Below are positions 1-9,439 of a stretch of DNA of 64,000 bases, one piece after another. Both the position numbers and the translations under genes were made by a program. Location: assembly GCA_934489895.1 (NCBI GenBank), contig CAKSST010000002.1, forward strand, positions 62,001 through 126,000, read 5' to 3'. The notes beneath the pieces were generated by a model. The model ran no database searches and was not told the origin of the DNA. It saw only the letters and a list, made by a program, of their open reading frames with translations. This DNA is from an uncultured Eubacteriales bacterium. GTDB taxonomy: Bacteria > Bacillota > Clostridia > Oscillospirales > Acutalibacteraceae. Each line of letters starts with the position of its first letter. Position 1 is the first letter of the stretch.

Positions 1-168
1 GTTACCGTGCTTTGTGACGGCAAAGGCAGACTTGACTCAAAACTTGCGGGCAGGGCGCTTAACGACGCGGTTGTTGAGTTTGAAGGCGATGACAGCCTTA
101 TCGGCCAATTTGTAAAAGTCAAAATTGATAAGCTTTCCACAGTTTTGGAAGGCACAATTATAAGGTGA
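1..168 (+). CDS. miaB: MiaB C-terminus (TRAM domain), partial
   Basis: Open from the window edge to TGA at 166-168 (55 residues visible). The translation is a small beta-rich segment ending in VKVKIDKLSTVLEGTIIR, which resembles the C-terminal TRAM RNA-binding domain of methylthiotransferases. The call as MiaB (radical-SAM tRNA i6A37 methylthiotransferase) rests mainly on position: in many Firmicutes miaB directly precedes ylbF/ymcA, mutS, mutL and miaA, and exactly that order follows. The catalytic radical-SAM part lies outside the window. The stop codon lies inside the left terminal repeat of MITE copy 1. It could be a paralogue such as MtaB, but the neighbourhood argues against that. Confidence 0.75.
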   Translation, partial: VTVLCDGKGRLDSKLAGRALNDAVVEFEGDDSLIGQFVKVKIDKLSTVLEGTIIR

Positions 169-315
169 CAAGACTAATCCGAACCTGCCTAAAATGGCAG
201 AATTTCGATACCTTTTGGCAATTCGGTCTTGATAGGCGTCGGATTACCGAGTATTTTAACAATATTTGGGTGCAAAATAGTCCTCCAAAAACAGGTTCGG
301 ATTAGTATTGTTGCC
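164..315. mobile_element. MITE-like element, copy 1 (short form)
   Basis: About 152 bp bounded by a roughly 24-bp terminal inverted repeat; the core ACTAATCCGAACCTG at the left end is repeated exactly as its reverse complement at the right end. The interior shares GCCTAAAATGGCAGAATTTCG and a GAGTATTTTAACAATATTTG block with a second copy at 16393-16664. It has no coding capacity. Its left end carries the TGA stop of the upstream gene. No target-site duplication is obvious. Confidence 0.7.
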
Positions 316-340
316 CTAAAACATTAAAGGAGAAAAATTT

Positions 341-742
341 ATGGATATTATTAAACTTACAAGACAGCTTGGCGCTGAAATTCAAAAGGACGAGCGCTAC
401 CTTGCGTTTATAAAAGCAACCAAAACCAACGATAACGATGAAGCATTGCAAAATCAGATTGGCCAGTTCAATATTGCCAAGGCAGAGCTTGACCGCGCTC
501 TTTCAGACAATGAAATGGCACAGGAAGAAATTAATAAGATTAACAATAAGCTAGGGGATATTTACAGAGAGATTATGGCAAATCCTCTTATGACTGAATA
601 TAACAATGCAAAAACTCAGCTTGATGTATTGCTTAATGAAATTACAAGTATTCTGATGCTTTGCGCTAACGGCGCAGACCCTCAAACCTGCGAGCCCTCA
701 TCCTGCTCGGGCAATTGCTCAAGCTGCGGCGGCTGCCACTAA
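341..742 (+). CDS. ylbF: YlbF/YmcA (RicF-like) family protein
   Basis: A 133-aa helical protein of the YlbF/YmcA family, preceded by the ribosome site AAAGGAG. In Bacillus the YlbF-YmcA-YaaT (Ric) complex affects RNase Y-dependent RNA processing, competence, sporulation and biofilm formation, and is reported to bind Fe-S clusters. The last 25 residues are cysteine-rich (CANGADPQTC, then four more Cys before a final CH), which fits cluster ligation by the C-terminal tail. It lies between miaB and mutS, the usual place for this family in Clostridia. Which Bacillus paralogue it matches (YlbF or YmcA) is not certain. Confidence 0.8.
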   Translation: MDIIKLTRQLGAEIQKDERYLAFIKATKTNDNDEALQNQIGQFNIAKAELDRALSDNEMAQEEINKINNKLGDIYREIMANPLMTEYNNAKTQLDVLLNEITSILMLCANGADPQTCEPSSCSGNCSSCGGCH

Positions 743-776
743 TAATTTTGTTGTTATTAAAAAAGGGGATGATTAA

Positions 777-3374
777 ATGACACAGCTGTCACCTGCAATG
801 CAGCAGTATATGAACATAAAGAATCAATATTCTGACTGCATATTGTTTTTCCGTCTGGGCGATTTTTATGAAATGTTCTTTGAAGACGCAAAAATTGCGT
901 CCGAGGAGCTTGATCTGGTGCTCACCGGCAAAAACTGCGGACTTGAAGAACGTGCGCCTATGTGCGGTGTACCTTTTCACAGCTGTGACAGTTATATTGC
1001 AAAGCTGGTTGAGCGCGGTTACAAGGTAGCAATATGTGAGCAAACCGAGGACCCCGCAACCGCAAAGGGTATAGTTCGCCGTGAGGTTGTAAGGGTTGTA
1101 ACTCCCGGCACGGTATTTGAGGATACTATGCTGGATGAGTCTAAAAACAACTATCTTGCATCTATTGCTTTTTCGGATGAGGGTGCAGGTGTTTGTTTTG
1201 TTGATGCCTCAACAAATGAGGTTAAGGTTACCGCAATCACTACCGAGAATATGACAAAGCGTGTTATTGAAGAGATTGCCCGTTTTTCTCCAAGCGAGAT
1301 AATATCTACCTCTCAATTGACTGTTTATCCCGAACTAAAGGAATTTTTACATGAGCTTGAATGTGTCGTTACCATAAGACAGGACGGCTTTGATCCTAAA
1401 GAGTGTAATGAGCTGGTGCTGTCACAGTTTAATGTATTGGACATGTCAATGTTGGGGCTTGCTCAAAACAGCCCCGCGGTTGCAGCAATTGGCGGTGCTT
1501 TGAAGTATTTATATGAAACCCGTATGTCAGGTCTTGCCGGTCTTAATAAGGTTACGGTTTATACTACTGCTGATTTTATGCGCCTTGATATTACGGCAAT
1601 ACGCAATTTAGAGCTTTGCCAGACCTTGCGAACGAAAGCAAAAAAAGGCTCATTGCTTTGGGTTATTGATAAAACAAAAACCGCAATGGGTAAGCGTATG
1701 ATTCGCGGCTGGCTTGAACAACCGCTTATAAATATGGCAGATATCACAGTGCGTCAGAATGCGGTGGACGAGCTTTGCAGTGATACCGTAATGCGCGGTG
1801 AGCTAACAGAGTATTTAACGGGCATGAAGGATATTGAACGCCTTATTACCCGCGTTATGTATAAAACCGCAGGCGGCAGGGAACTTAACGGCCTGGCTGA
1901 AGCCGCTGCGCGTTTCCCTCTTATAAAGCAGTTAATTAAAAACTCAAACGGACGTTTTATTAAAAAATGCAATGACGAAATCGATGAGCTTCAGGATATT
2001 TACGCGCTTATAAGCGAGGCGATTGATACAAATCCAAGCTTGTTTATACGAGACGGCGGAATAATCCGTGAGGGTTATAATGCTGACCTTGACCGTCTGC
2101 GCGCAATTATAAAAAACGGCAGCCAGTTTATTGCTGATATAGAAGCCAAAGAAAAAGAACGCACAGGCATAAAAAATTTAAAGGTGCGTTATAACAAGGT
2201 CTTTGGTTATTATATTGAGGTTACAAATTCATTTTTGGACAAGGTGCCGGATGATTATGTGCGCCGCCAAACCCTGACGGGCGGAGAGCGTTTTATAACA
2301 CAGGAATTAAAGCAGCTTGAATCTGAAATTTTAGGTGCTAAAGAGAGTTCATTACAGCTTGAGGCACAGCTGTTTGAGCAGGTAAGACAAACCGTTGCAG
2401 AAAGCTGCACGCGATTCTTGACAACCGCTGCTGCAGTGGCGAGGCTTGACTGCGTTTGTTCACTGGCGACTGTTGCCACAAACAATGATTATTGCCGTCC
2501 GCAGCTTAATACAAATGGCGTTTTAAACATTACCGAGGGCAGACATCCTGTTGTTGAACAGCTTATAAAAACACCCTTTGTTTCAAATGATACGTTGCTT
2601 GATAACGATAAAAACAGGTGCGCAATAATAACCGGTCCCAATATGGCGGGTAAATCTACATATATGCGGCAGATTGCACTTATTGTAATAATGGCGCAGA
2701 TGGGCGGCTTTGTTCCCGCCGCTGCTGCAAACATTGGTATTGTTGATGCCGTTTATACCCGCGTGGGTGCATCTGACGATCTTGCGGCAGGCCAGTCAAC
2801 CTTTATGGTTGAAATGAGCGAGGTTGCGCAGATTCTTACAAACGCAACAAAAAACAGTCTGCTTATCTTTGATGAAATAGGCAGAGGCACATCGACCTTT
2901 GACGGTATGTCAATTGCGCGCGCTGTGCTTGAATATGTTGCGGATAAAAGCAAAATAGGCGCAAAAACCTTGTTTGCAACCCATTATCACGAGCTTACAC
3001 AGCTTGAAGACCAGATAAGCGGTGTAAAAAATTATAATACCGCTGTTAAAAAGCACGGTGATGATATAACCTTTTTGCGAAGAATTGTGCCCGGCGGGGC
3101 AGACCAGAGCTACGGTATTGCCGTTGCAAAGCTTTCGGGTGTGCCTAATGCCGTTATTGCGCGCGCAAAGCAAATTTTGCAAGAGCTTGAAACAAGCGGT
3201 ATTACCACAACAAAGATAGTTGAAAAATTTTCTGACCAGCTGCCGCTTGAAACAGCAGGCGCTATGGATATATTAAAGGAATTAAAAAGTATTGATGCAA
3301 ATACCTTAACACCTATTGAGGCGCTTGGCATTCTGCACGATATTATTACGAAAGCAAAAAAATTGTCACCCTAA
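777..3374 (+). CDS. mutS: DNA mismatch repair protein MutS
   Basis: An 865-aa MutS of normal length. The N-terminal mismatch-binding domain shows the FFRLGDFYEMF motif (Phe wedge and Glu) near residue 25. The C-terminal ABC-type ATPase has Walker A GPNMAGKST near 620, Walker B with DEIGRGTSTFDG near 699, and the ATHYHEL switch motif. It recognises mispairs as a dimer and recruits MutL. Ribosome site AAAAGGGG sits 9 nt upstream of the ATG. It is followed 26 bp later by mutL, so the two are surely co-transcribed. Confidence 0.98.
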   Translation: MTQLSPAMQQYMNIKNQYSDCILFFRLGDFYEMFFEDAKIASEELDLVLTGKNCGLEERAPMCGVPFHSCDSYIAKLVERGYKVAICEQTEDPATAKGIVRREVVRVVTPGTVFEDTMLDESKNNYLASIAFSDEGAGVCFVDASTNEVKVTAITTENMTKRVIEEIARFSPSEIISTSQLTVYPELKEFLHELECVVTIRQDGFDPKECNELVLSQFNVLDMSMLGLAQNSPAVAAIGGALKYLYETRMSGLAGLNKVTVYTTADFMRLDITAIRNLELCQTLRTKAKKGSLLWVIDKTKTAMGKRMIRGWLEQPLINMADITVRQNAVDELCSDTVMRGELTEYLTGMKDIERLITRVMYKTAGGRELNGLAEAAARFPLIKQLIKNSNGRFIKKCNDEIDELQDIYALISEAIDTNPSLFIRDGGIIREGYNADLDRLRAIIKNGSQFIADIEAKEKERTGIKNLKVRYNKVFGYYIEVTNSFLDKVPDDYVRRQTLTGGERFITQELKQLESEILGAKESSLQLEAQLFEQVRQTVAESCTRFLTTAAAVARLDCVCSLATVATNNDYCRPQLNTNGVLNITEGRHPVVEQLIKTPFVSNDTLLDNDKNRCAIITGPNMAGKSTYMRQIALIVIMAQMGGFVPAAAANIGIVDAVYTRVGASDDLAAGQSTFMVEMSEVAQILTNATKNSLLIFDEIGRGTSTFDGMSIARAVLEYVADKSKIGAKTLFATHYHELTQLEDQISGVKNYNTAVKKHGDDITFLRRIVPGGADQSYGIAVAKLSGVPNAVIARAKQILQELETSGITTTKIVEKFSDQLPLETAGAMDILKELKSIDANTLTPIEALGILHDIITKAKKLSP

Positions 3375-3400
3375 ATATTAAAGGAAAGAGGCGGTAAACT

Positions 3401-5278
3401 GTGCAAAGAATTAAAATGTTAGACAAAAAAATGATAGAGCTTATCGCCGCGGGCGAGGTAGTTGAAAGACCTGCTTCTGTCATAAAAGAGCTGGTTGAAA
3501 ATGCAATTGACGCCGAGGCAAAAAATATTACTGTTGAAATACAAAACGGCGGCATTTTGTATATGCGTGTTACCGATAACGGTACGGGCATACATCAGGA
3601 TGATATACGTACTGCATTTTTAAGCCATGCAACAAGCAAAATTTCCAAAGCGGAAGATTTGTATAATATCGGCACTCTGGGCTTCCGCGGTGAAGCGCTT
3701 GCCGCAATAAGCTCTGTCGCAAAGGTTGAGCTTTTTACACGTACCGAGAACGAAAATACGGGCACGCACTACACAATTGAAGGAGGAAATGAAACGCTTT
3801 TTGAAGATATCGGCTGTCCGCGCGGCACCACCTTTATTATAAGGGATATTTTTTACAATACCCCCGCAAGAATGAAGTTTTTGAAAAAAGACGTTTCAGA
3901 ATCCAACTTAATTTCTGCCTTGATTGACCGTATTGCGATGTCCCACCCCGAAGTGGCTGTTAAGTTTATAAGGGACGGCAAACAGGTGCTTGTAACCCCG
4001 GGTGACGGAAAGCTTCAGTCAGCTGTTTATTCGGTGCAGGGAAGAGAATTCTTTTCAAACCTTGTGGAAATTACAAAAAACAATGATAACGGTATATCCG
4101 TAAGCGGTTTTATCGGCAAGCCTACATATAGTAAATCTAACCGCAACGCGCAGTTCTGTTATCTTAACGGCCGCCTTGTAAAGTCGGCAACTGTTTGTGC
4201 CGCTTTGGAGCAGGCGTACAAAAACAGCATAATGACAGGACGTTTTCCCGTCTGTGTTTTAAATGTTATTGTACCGTATGATATGGTGGATGTTAATGTG
4301 CATCCCTCAAAATCAGAGGTGCGCTTTACAAATGAAAAGCTTGTTTTTGACAGTGTTTATTATGCTGTGAAGGCAACATTGACCCAGCTTACTGAAAGAC
4401 CTTCTGTACCGTTGCCTGAAAATAAAAACGGCGCATTTACCGAAATGACCGCCGAGGAATTTAAAAATCAGTTTGCGCCCAAAAGCTTTTTTGACGGCAA
4501 GCGTTCAACACCTTTACGCTCCGAAAACATATTTGAAACGGTAAAGGCAACTCAGGCAAAAATTGATATTGAGTATGAACAGCCTGCTGTATTTGAAAGG
4601 CTTGCCCGGCCAGAGAATGATGCACAAAACCCAAAAACAGAGGAGTTTGTAAAAACAACACCTGCTTACGTGCCTGCAACTAATACGCAGGTTGTTAACA
4701 AAGAAGAACAAGAGGAAGAACCGATAATTTTTGTTGGTGAGGCATTTAAAACCTACATAATCGCCCAAAAGGGCAACAGCCTATTTGTTATTGATAAGCA
4801 CGCCGCTCATGAGCGAATTATATATAACAAGCTTAAACAGGATACGCAGCCGCAAAAACAACTGCTTTTAACGCCTGAAACGGTGATTTTAAACAAAGAG
4901 GAATATACGGTTCTCATTGAAAAGAAGGAGCTTCTTGATGAGGTCGGTTTTGAGCTTGAAGATTTGTCGGACGGTATTATTATGGTACGCTGTGTTCCCG
5001 CTTCTCTTTGTGGTGATAATATAAGTGAAGCTTTAAGTCAGATTGCAAATTCTCTTGCCAAGGGCGGTACAGCGCAAACCGAAAAACAGGAGAGGCTGTA
5101 TTGTACCATTGCCTGCCGTGCTGCAATAAAAGCGGGCGACCGCTCAGGCGAGCTTGAGCTTAAAAGGCTTGCAATGCAGGTTTTGGGCAAGGACGGTATT
5201 ATGCATTGTCCTCACGGCCGTCCCGTAGCCTTTGAGCTTAAACAGCGCGATTTGGAAAAACAGTTTGGGCGGATGTAA
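3401..5278 (+). CDS. mutL: DNA mismatch repair protein MutL
   Basis: A 625-aa MutL starting at GTG, with the conserved N-terminus IAAGEVVERPASVIKELVENAIDA directly downstream. The GHKL ATPase motifs (NAIDA, DNGTGI, GFRGEAL) are intact. A low-complexity linker (about residues 330-440) joins the C-terminal endonuclease/dimer domain, which has the metal-binding elements DKHAAHE, ACRAAIKAGD and CPHGRP. The usual DQHA(X)2E(X)4E element reads DKHAAHERIIYN here, with Asn in place of the last Glu. It acts as MutS-activated nicking endonuclease in bacteria lacking MutH. Only 5 bp separate it from miaA. Confidence 0.97.
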   Translation: MQRIKMLDKKMIELIAAGEVVERPASVIKELVENAIDAEAKNITVEIQNGGILYMRVTDNGTGIHQDDIRTAFLSHATSKISKAEDLYNIGTLGFRGEALAAISSVAKVELFTRTENENTGTHYTIEGGNETLFEDIGCPRGTTFIIRDIFYNTPARMKFLKKDVSESNLISALIDRIAMSHPEVAVKFIRDGKQVLVTPGDGKLQSAVYSVQGREFFSNLVEITKNNDNGISVSGFIGKPTYSKSNRNAQFCYLNGRLVKSATVCAALEQAYKNSIMTGRFPVCVLNVIVPYDMVDVNVHPSKSEVRFTNEKLVFDSVYYAVKATLTQLTERPSVPLPENKNGAFTEMTAEEFKNQFAPKSFFDGKRSTPLRSENIFETVKATQAKIDIEYEQPAVFERLARPENDAQNPKTEEFVKTTPAYVPATNTQVVNKEEQEEEPIIFVGEAFKTYIIAQKGNSLFVIDKHAAHERIIYNKLKQDTQPQKQLLLTPETVILNKEEYTVLIEKKELLDEVGFELEDLSDGIIMVRCVPASLCGDNISEALSQIANSLAKGGTAQTEKQERLYCTIACRAAIKAGDRSGELELKRLAMQVLGKDGIMHCPHGRPVAFELKQRDLEKQFGRM

Positions 5279-5283
5279 TAATT

Positions 5284-6222
5284 ATGGAAAACAGCAAAAT
5301 TCCCGCTATAGCGTTGGTAGGGCCTACTGCTTCAGGTAAAACGGCGCTTGCGGTTGAAATTGCGGGTCGTGTCAACGGCGAGATAGTATCGGCAGACTCT
5401 ATGCAGATATTCAAAAACATGCCGATAGCTTCTGCTGTTCCCACACTTGAAGACAGAAAGGGCATTGAGCATTATCTGCTTGAAGAATTACAGCCTGACA
5501 GTACATTTTCGGTATCAGATTTTGTTGGGCAGGCGACAGAGCGCTGCTTGATAATAAACCGAAAAGGGAAAATGCCGATTGTGGCAGGCGGTACCGGACT
5601 GTATGTGGATGCACTTATAAACAATTTCAGCTTTGCCGATGCCGCACCCGACCGCAAACTGCGGGCCCATCTTGAGCGGGAATATGATAATATCGGCGGC
5701 GAGGCTATGCTTTGTAAGCTACAGGAAATCGACAAAATTACCGCTGACCGATTGCATCCTAACGATAAAAAGCGTATAGTGCGCGCGTTTGAAATTTATC
5801 ATAGCTCGGGCAGTACGCTTACCCGTCAGAATGAGCTTTCGCGCAAAAATCCCTCACCTTTTGAATTTTTGTGTATAGGACTTACCTTTGAGGACAGAGG
5901 AAAATTATACGACCGTATAAACAAAAGGGTAGATATAATGCTTGAATGCGGTCTTGAAGACGAAGCGCGCCGCGCCTTTGAACAAAACAGTACGGGAACA
6001 GGCATACAAGCAATAGGACATAAAGAGTTTTTTGAATATTTTAAAGGTAATCAAAGCTTTGAACAGGCGGTAGAGTGTATAAAAATGCAAACCCGCCGCC
6101 TTGCCAAAAGACAGCTTACTTGGTTTAAAGCAAAGCCGTATATCAATTGGATATATGTTGACCGTTGTGATGATGTACTCACGCAGGCTATGGAAATTAT
6201 AAAACAAAACGGATTGGTGTGA
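5284..6222 (+). CDS. miaA: tRNA dimethylallyltransferase MiaA
   Basis: A 312-aa isopentenyl-tRNA transferase that adds dimethylallyl to A37 of tRNAs reading UNN codons; MiaB then methylthiolates the product. P-loop GPTASGKT lies near residues 13-20, followed by SADSMQIFKNM and the GGTGLYVDALI substrate-binding segment, all typical of the family. It starts 5 bp after mutL and is followed 7 bp later by the HlyD-like gene, so it sits in a continuous + strand operon. Confidence 0.97.
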   Translation: MENSKIPAIALVGPTASGKTALAVEIAGRVNGEIVSADSMQIFKNMPIASAVPTLEDRKGIEHYLLEELQPDSTFSVSDFVGQATERCLIINRKGKMPIVAGGTGLYVDALINNFSFADAAPDRKLRAHLEREYDNIGGEAMLCKLQEIDKITADRLHPNDKKRIVRAFEIYHSSGSTLTRQNELSRKNPSPFEFLCIGLTFEDRGKLYDRINKRVDIMLECGLEDEARRAFEQNSTGTGIQAIGHKEFFEYFKGNQSFEQAVECIKMQTRRLAKRQLTWFKAKPYINWIYVDRCDDVLTQAMEIIKQNGLV

Positions 6223-6229
6223 TCAACAG

Positions 6230-7444
6230 TTGAAAAATACATTTTTAAGCAAGTTCTTAAAAATTGTCGCGCTTTTGCTGGCGGTAACTTATGCGGCGTA
6301 TCAGCTGTATGCCAGCATTTATAATCCGTTGGTAACAGAAACCGCAGTATATTATACGGGATATGACGGCTTTACGATCGAGGGTATGGTTGCCCGCAAT
6401 GAAACTGTTATTGATTATAATACCGACCTTGTTAAATACTATGTTATAGATGACGGGGAAAAGGTTTCGAAAGGCGGTGTTATAGCAGAGCTTTATAACC
6501 AGAGTGAGCAGATAAACATAAATAACCAGATTAAAGAACTGCAAAAAAATATCGATAATATTGAACAGACAATGGCTTATAACAGCACTGAGGCGGTTGA
6601 CCTTAATTTGCTGAGCAACAAGGTTTACAGTGCGCTTTCTGACTATGTGCTTTCCTTTGCTTCAGGAAATTTCGGCGGTTCAATCGAAACGGCGGCTGAA
6701 TTGCTTTCATCCATCAGCATACGTCAGGCTGCTACGGGCGAGGCGGTTGATTTTTCTTCAACCCTCGCAGCTCTTAATGACAGAATGGCAAAGCTGCAAA
6801 GCGCAAAAACGGCGGCACAGGGCACAATTACTGCTGACCGTTCGGGATATTTTGTTTCTCAGGCTGACGGTTTTGAAAATGTCTTGAATTCTGAAAACAT
6901 TTTAGAATTTACCCCTGACGATTTTAAGAACGTAAAATCAACCAATCAGTCTGATACGGTTATAGGCAAAATTGTTGAGGATTATAAGTGGTATATTGTA
7001 AGTCTTATTTCAATAGACCGTTCGGCACGCTTCAGCGAAGGCAAAACGGTTTCATTGAAAACAAATTTGCGTGAAATGCCGCAGCTGAAAGCAACCGTAA
7101 GGGCGGTAAATAAGGGCAAAACAGGCAATGAAGCAGTTTTGGTGCTTGAATGTGACGGAATGAATAATTACATTTCTTCCGCCCGCAATATCAGTGTAAC
7201 GGTGGTTACCGAAAGCTATAACGGACTGATGATAAACCAAAATGCAATTCGTATTATTGACGGCAAACACGGTGTTTTTGTTGTGTCAGGTATGCAGGTT
7301 TCTTTTGTAACGGTAAACATTTTAAAAAACACCGACGATTATGCAATTTGTGAAATGCAAACTGATGATACAAAAGCGCTGCGACTGTACGATGAAGTTA
7401 TAGTGAAAGGAAAAAATCTGTATGACGGAAAAATCATCAATTGA
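6230..7444 (+). CDS. HlyD-like membrane-anchored protein of the ylm/division cluster
   Basis: A 404-aa protein with a single N-terminal membrane helix (about residues 9-29), then a biotinyl-lipoyl-like part (GFTIEGMVARNETVI, KVSKGGVIAELY), a coiled-coil stretch around 85-175 and a beta-rich C-terminal half, the layout of HlyD/membrane-fusion proteins. It starts at TTG with a weak ribosome site, and its 3' end overlaps ylmE by 23 bp. Genes like this are often found directly upstream of ylmE-sepF in Clostridia with no efflux pump nearby, which suggests a role in the envelope or division rather than drug export. That role is inference. Confidence 0.7.
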   Translation: MKNTFLSKFLKIVALLLAVTYAAYQLYASIYNPLVTETAVYYTGYDGFTIEGMVARNETVIDYNTDLVKYYVIDDGEKVSKGGVIAELYNQSEQININNQIKELQKNIDNIEQTMAYNSTEAVDLNLLSNKVYSALSDYVLSFASGNFGGSIETAAELLSSISIRQAATGEAVDFSSTLAALNDRMAKLQSAKTAAQGTITADRSGYFVSQADGFENVLNSENILEFTPDDFKNVKSTNQSDTVIGKIVEDYKWYIVSLISIDRSARFSEGKTVSLKTNLREMPQLKATVRAVNKGKTGNEAVLVLECDGMNNYISSARNISVTVVTESYNGLMINQNAIRIIDGKHGVFVVSGMQVSFVTVNILKNTDDYAICEMQTDDTKALRLYDEVIVKGKNLYDGKIIN

Positions 7445-8132
7445 TGAAATAAAGAGCCGTATAGACTTAATATATAAGCAAATAGCCGATGCGGCGGCAG
7501 TGCGTGGCAAAAGCGCCGATGATATAATATTGCTTGCTGCAACAAAAACGGTTGATGCCGACCGTATAAACCAAGCGGTAAGCGCGGGTGTCAAATATGT
7601 AGCTGAAAACCGTGTGCAAGAGCTGCTTGCAAAGCACGAGCTTATTGACAGCACGGCACATCAGCATTTTATCGGTCATTTGCAAACGAATAAGGCAAAG
7701 GATGTTGTGGGCAAGGTTGAACTGATACATTCGGTTCATTCAATAAAGCTTGCCCGAGAATTATCAAAGCAAGCAATAAAAGCCGATACAACCGTAAATA
7801 TTCTTATAGAGGTAAATATAGGAAAAGAGGAAAGCAAATCGGGCTTTGAGCCTGAGAAGGTGCTTAATGCGGTTAAGCAAATTGCCGCTTTGCCCTGCAT
7901 TAAGGTAATGGGATTAATGGCAATACCGCCAATATGTGAAAAAGCAGAGCAAAACAGACCTTATTTTCGTCAAATGCATAAACTATTTATTGACATCGGA
8001 GCTAAAAACATAGATAATAGTAATATGGTATACCTTTCTATGGGAATGTCTGATGATTTTGCCGTTGCCATAGAAGAAGGCGCTAATATAGTTAGAATAG
8101 GTTCCGCAATTTTCGGGAAAAGACAATATTAA
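7422..8132 (+). CDS. ylmE: YggS/YlmE family PLP homeostasis protein
   Basis: A 236-aa PLP-binding barrel protein without the second domain of alanine racemases. The PLP lysine lies in LLAATKTVDADRI near residue 40, and the family signature IGHLQTNKAK and the C-terminal SMGMSDDFAVAIEEGANIVRIGSAIFG are present. The family buffers pyridoxal phosphate and has no known catalytic reaction. The ATG overlaps the upstream gene and has AAAGGAA as ribosome site. The neighbour sepF matches the usual ylmE-sepF order. Confidence 0.93.
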   Translation: MTEKSSIDEIKSRIDLIYKQIADAAAVRGKSADDIILLAATKTVDADRINQAVSAGVKYVAENRVQELLAKHELIDSTAHQHFIGHLQTNKAKDVVGKVELIHSVHSIKLARELSKQAIKADTTVNILIEVNIGKEESKSGFEPEKVLNAVKQIAALPCIKVMGLMAIPPICEKAEQNRPYFRQMHKLFIDIGAKNIDNSNMVYLSMGMSDDFAVAIEEGANIVRIGSAIFGKRQY

Positions 8133-8155
8133 ATTATTGAGGGGAGAAATAAAAA

Positions 8156-8614
8156 ATGGGATTTTGGGACAGTGCAAAAAAGATTTTCGCAGTATCTGAT
8201 TCAGAAGAGTTTGAGGATGAATGGGAAGATCAGGAAGAAGTTGCAGAGGAAGAAGCTGAAAATGAAAAAGGTGCATTTATGGGAGGACTGTTTTCCTCAA
8301 GAAGTTCAGCCCGTACAACAGAGTCTGCAGGTTCTTCACATATGCAGGTTGTGCTTGTAAAACCTGAGCGTTTTGACGACGGTATCGGCATTGCGGATCA
8401 TCTTAACCAGAACAAAACCGTAGTATTAAACCTTGAGAATGTTGACCGTGATACCTGCCGCAGATTGCTCGACTTTTTGTCAGGCGCAGCATACATACGT
8501 AAGGGTAACATTAAAAAGGTTGCAAGAAGCACGTATATTATAACTCCCAGCCAGGTAAATGTTATGGGAGAGGTTCTTTCTGAGGATTTCGATGCTGCCG
8601 GTATGTATCTGTAA
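8156..8614 (+). CDS. sepF: Cell division protein SepF
   Basis: A 152-aa SepF. It has an N-terminal amphipathic membrane-binding helix (MGFWDSAKKIF), an acidic linker (residues 20-40) and a C-terminal domain (about 60-148) containing KPERFDDGIGIADHL and NLENVDRDTCRRLLDFLSG. SepF polymerises on the membrane and anchors FtsZ. A strong GGGGAG ribosome site precedes it. divIVA follows after 12 bp. Confidence 0.96.
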   Translation: MGFWDSAKKIFAVSDSEEFEDEWEDQEEVAEEEAENEKGAFMGGLFSSRSSARTTESAGSSHMQVVLVKPERFDDGIGIADHLNQNKTVVLNLENVDRDTCRRLLDFLSGAAYIRKGNIKKVARSTYIITPSQVNVMGEVLSEDFDAAGMYL

Positions 8615-8626
8615 GGAGTAATTTTT

Positions 8627-9409
8627 ATGTATTCTGTTGATGAAATAAGAGGTATTGCATTTAAAAAGGCCGGACGTGGCTATAACGCAGACGATGTTGA
8701 CGTTTTTGTTGACCAGATTGCCGCAGAATATGAGCTTGTTTTACGCGAGATAACTGCGCTTAAAACTGAAAACGAACAACTTAAGGAAGAAATTAAGAAC
8801 ACGAGCGGTTCACAAAGCAGTCTGCAGAACATACTGGTCAGCGCACAGCGTTTTGCTGACCAGATTGTTGAGGAAGCAAAGCAGAAGGCAGAGGAAATTT
8901 TAACCGAAGCTAAAAAATCTGCGTTGGAAACTGCTCAGCAGATTGAAGCTGATAAGGAAAATTGTAAAACAAACATCCTTCAGGCAAACGAGTCTGCCCA
9001 GCACGAGATTGAAAAACTGCTTAAGGACGGCGTAAAACGCTCCGAGGCTATGAAAACTGCCGCAAAAGACAGCGTTGAGCGTCAACAGCTTCTGTTTGAT
9101 AAGTTGAAGACAGAAATTGTAAGCTTTAAATCGCAGATAATGGATATGTATAAGGAACACTTAAGTCTGTTTGCACAAATACCTGACGAGGTTCCCTTTG
9201 ACGCCCAGCGTGCTGCGCAGGCTGTCAATGCCATTATTGATGCGCAGCCTGATTTTGAGGGAATGGTTGAAAGCAAACAGACTGCCCCCGTGCAGGAAGC
9301 TGTTGCTGACGAGCAACCCGCCCAGGAACAGCCTGCTGATGAGAACGCAGAGGAAATGGGCTTTACACGCATCATGGATATACCTATACCTGAAGAAAGC
9401 GAAGAATAA
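8627..9409 (+). CDS. divIVA: DivIVA-domain protein
   Basis: A 260-aa coiled-coil protein. The N-terminal lipid-binding DivIVA domain contains IRGIAFKKAGRGYNADDVDVF; a long coiled coil follows to about residue 190, then an acidic Gln/Pro/Glu-rich tail ending in MDIPIPEESEE. DivIVA proteins sense negative membrane curvature at poles and septa and scaffold partners. Genetic linkage with sepF upstream supports a role in division or polar organisation. The start has AAGGAG 7 nt upstream. Confidence 0.93.
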   Translation: MYSVDEIRGIAFKKAGRGYNADDVDVFVDQIAAEYELVLREITALKTENEQLKEEIKNTSGSQSSLQNILVSAQRFADQIVEEAKQKAEEILTEAKKSALETAQQIEADKENCKTNILQANESAQHEIEKLLKDGVKRSEAMKTAAKDSVERQQLLFDKLKTEIVSFKSQIMDMYKEHLSLFAQIPDEVPFDAQRAAQAVNAIIDAQPDFEGMVESKQTAPVQEAVADEQPAQEQPADENAEEMGFTRIMDIPIPEESEE

Positions 9410-9439
9410 TATTTATATATTTAGGAGACAATCACAACT

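Noticed and set aside
9410..9439. T-box leader in front of ileS
   Set aside because: Only 30 bp between divIVA and ileS; no room for a T-box and no specifier hairpin.
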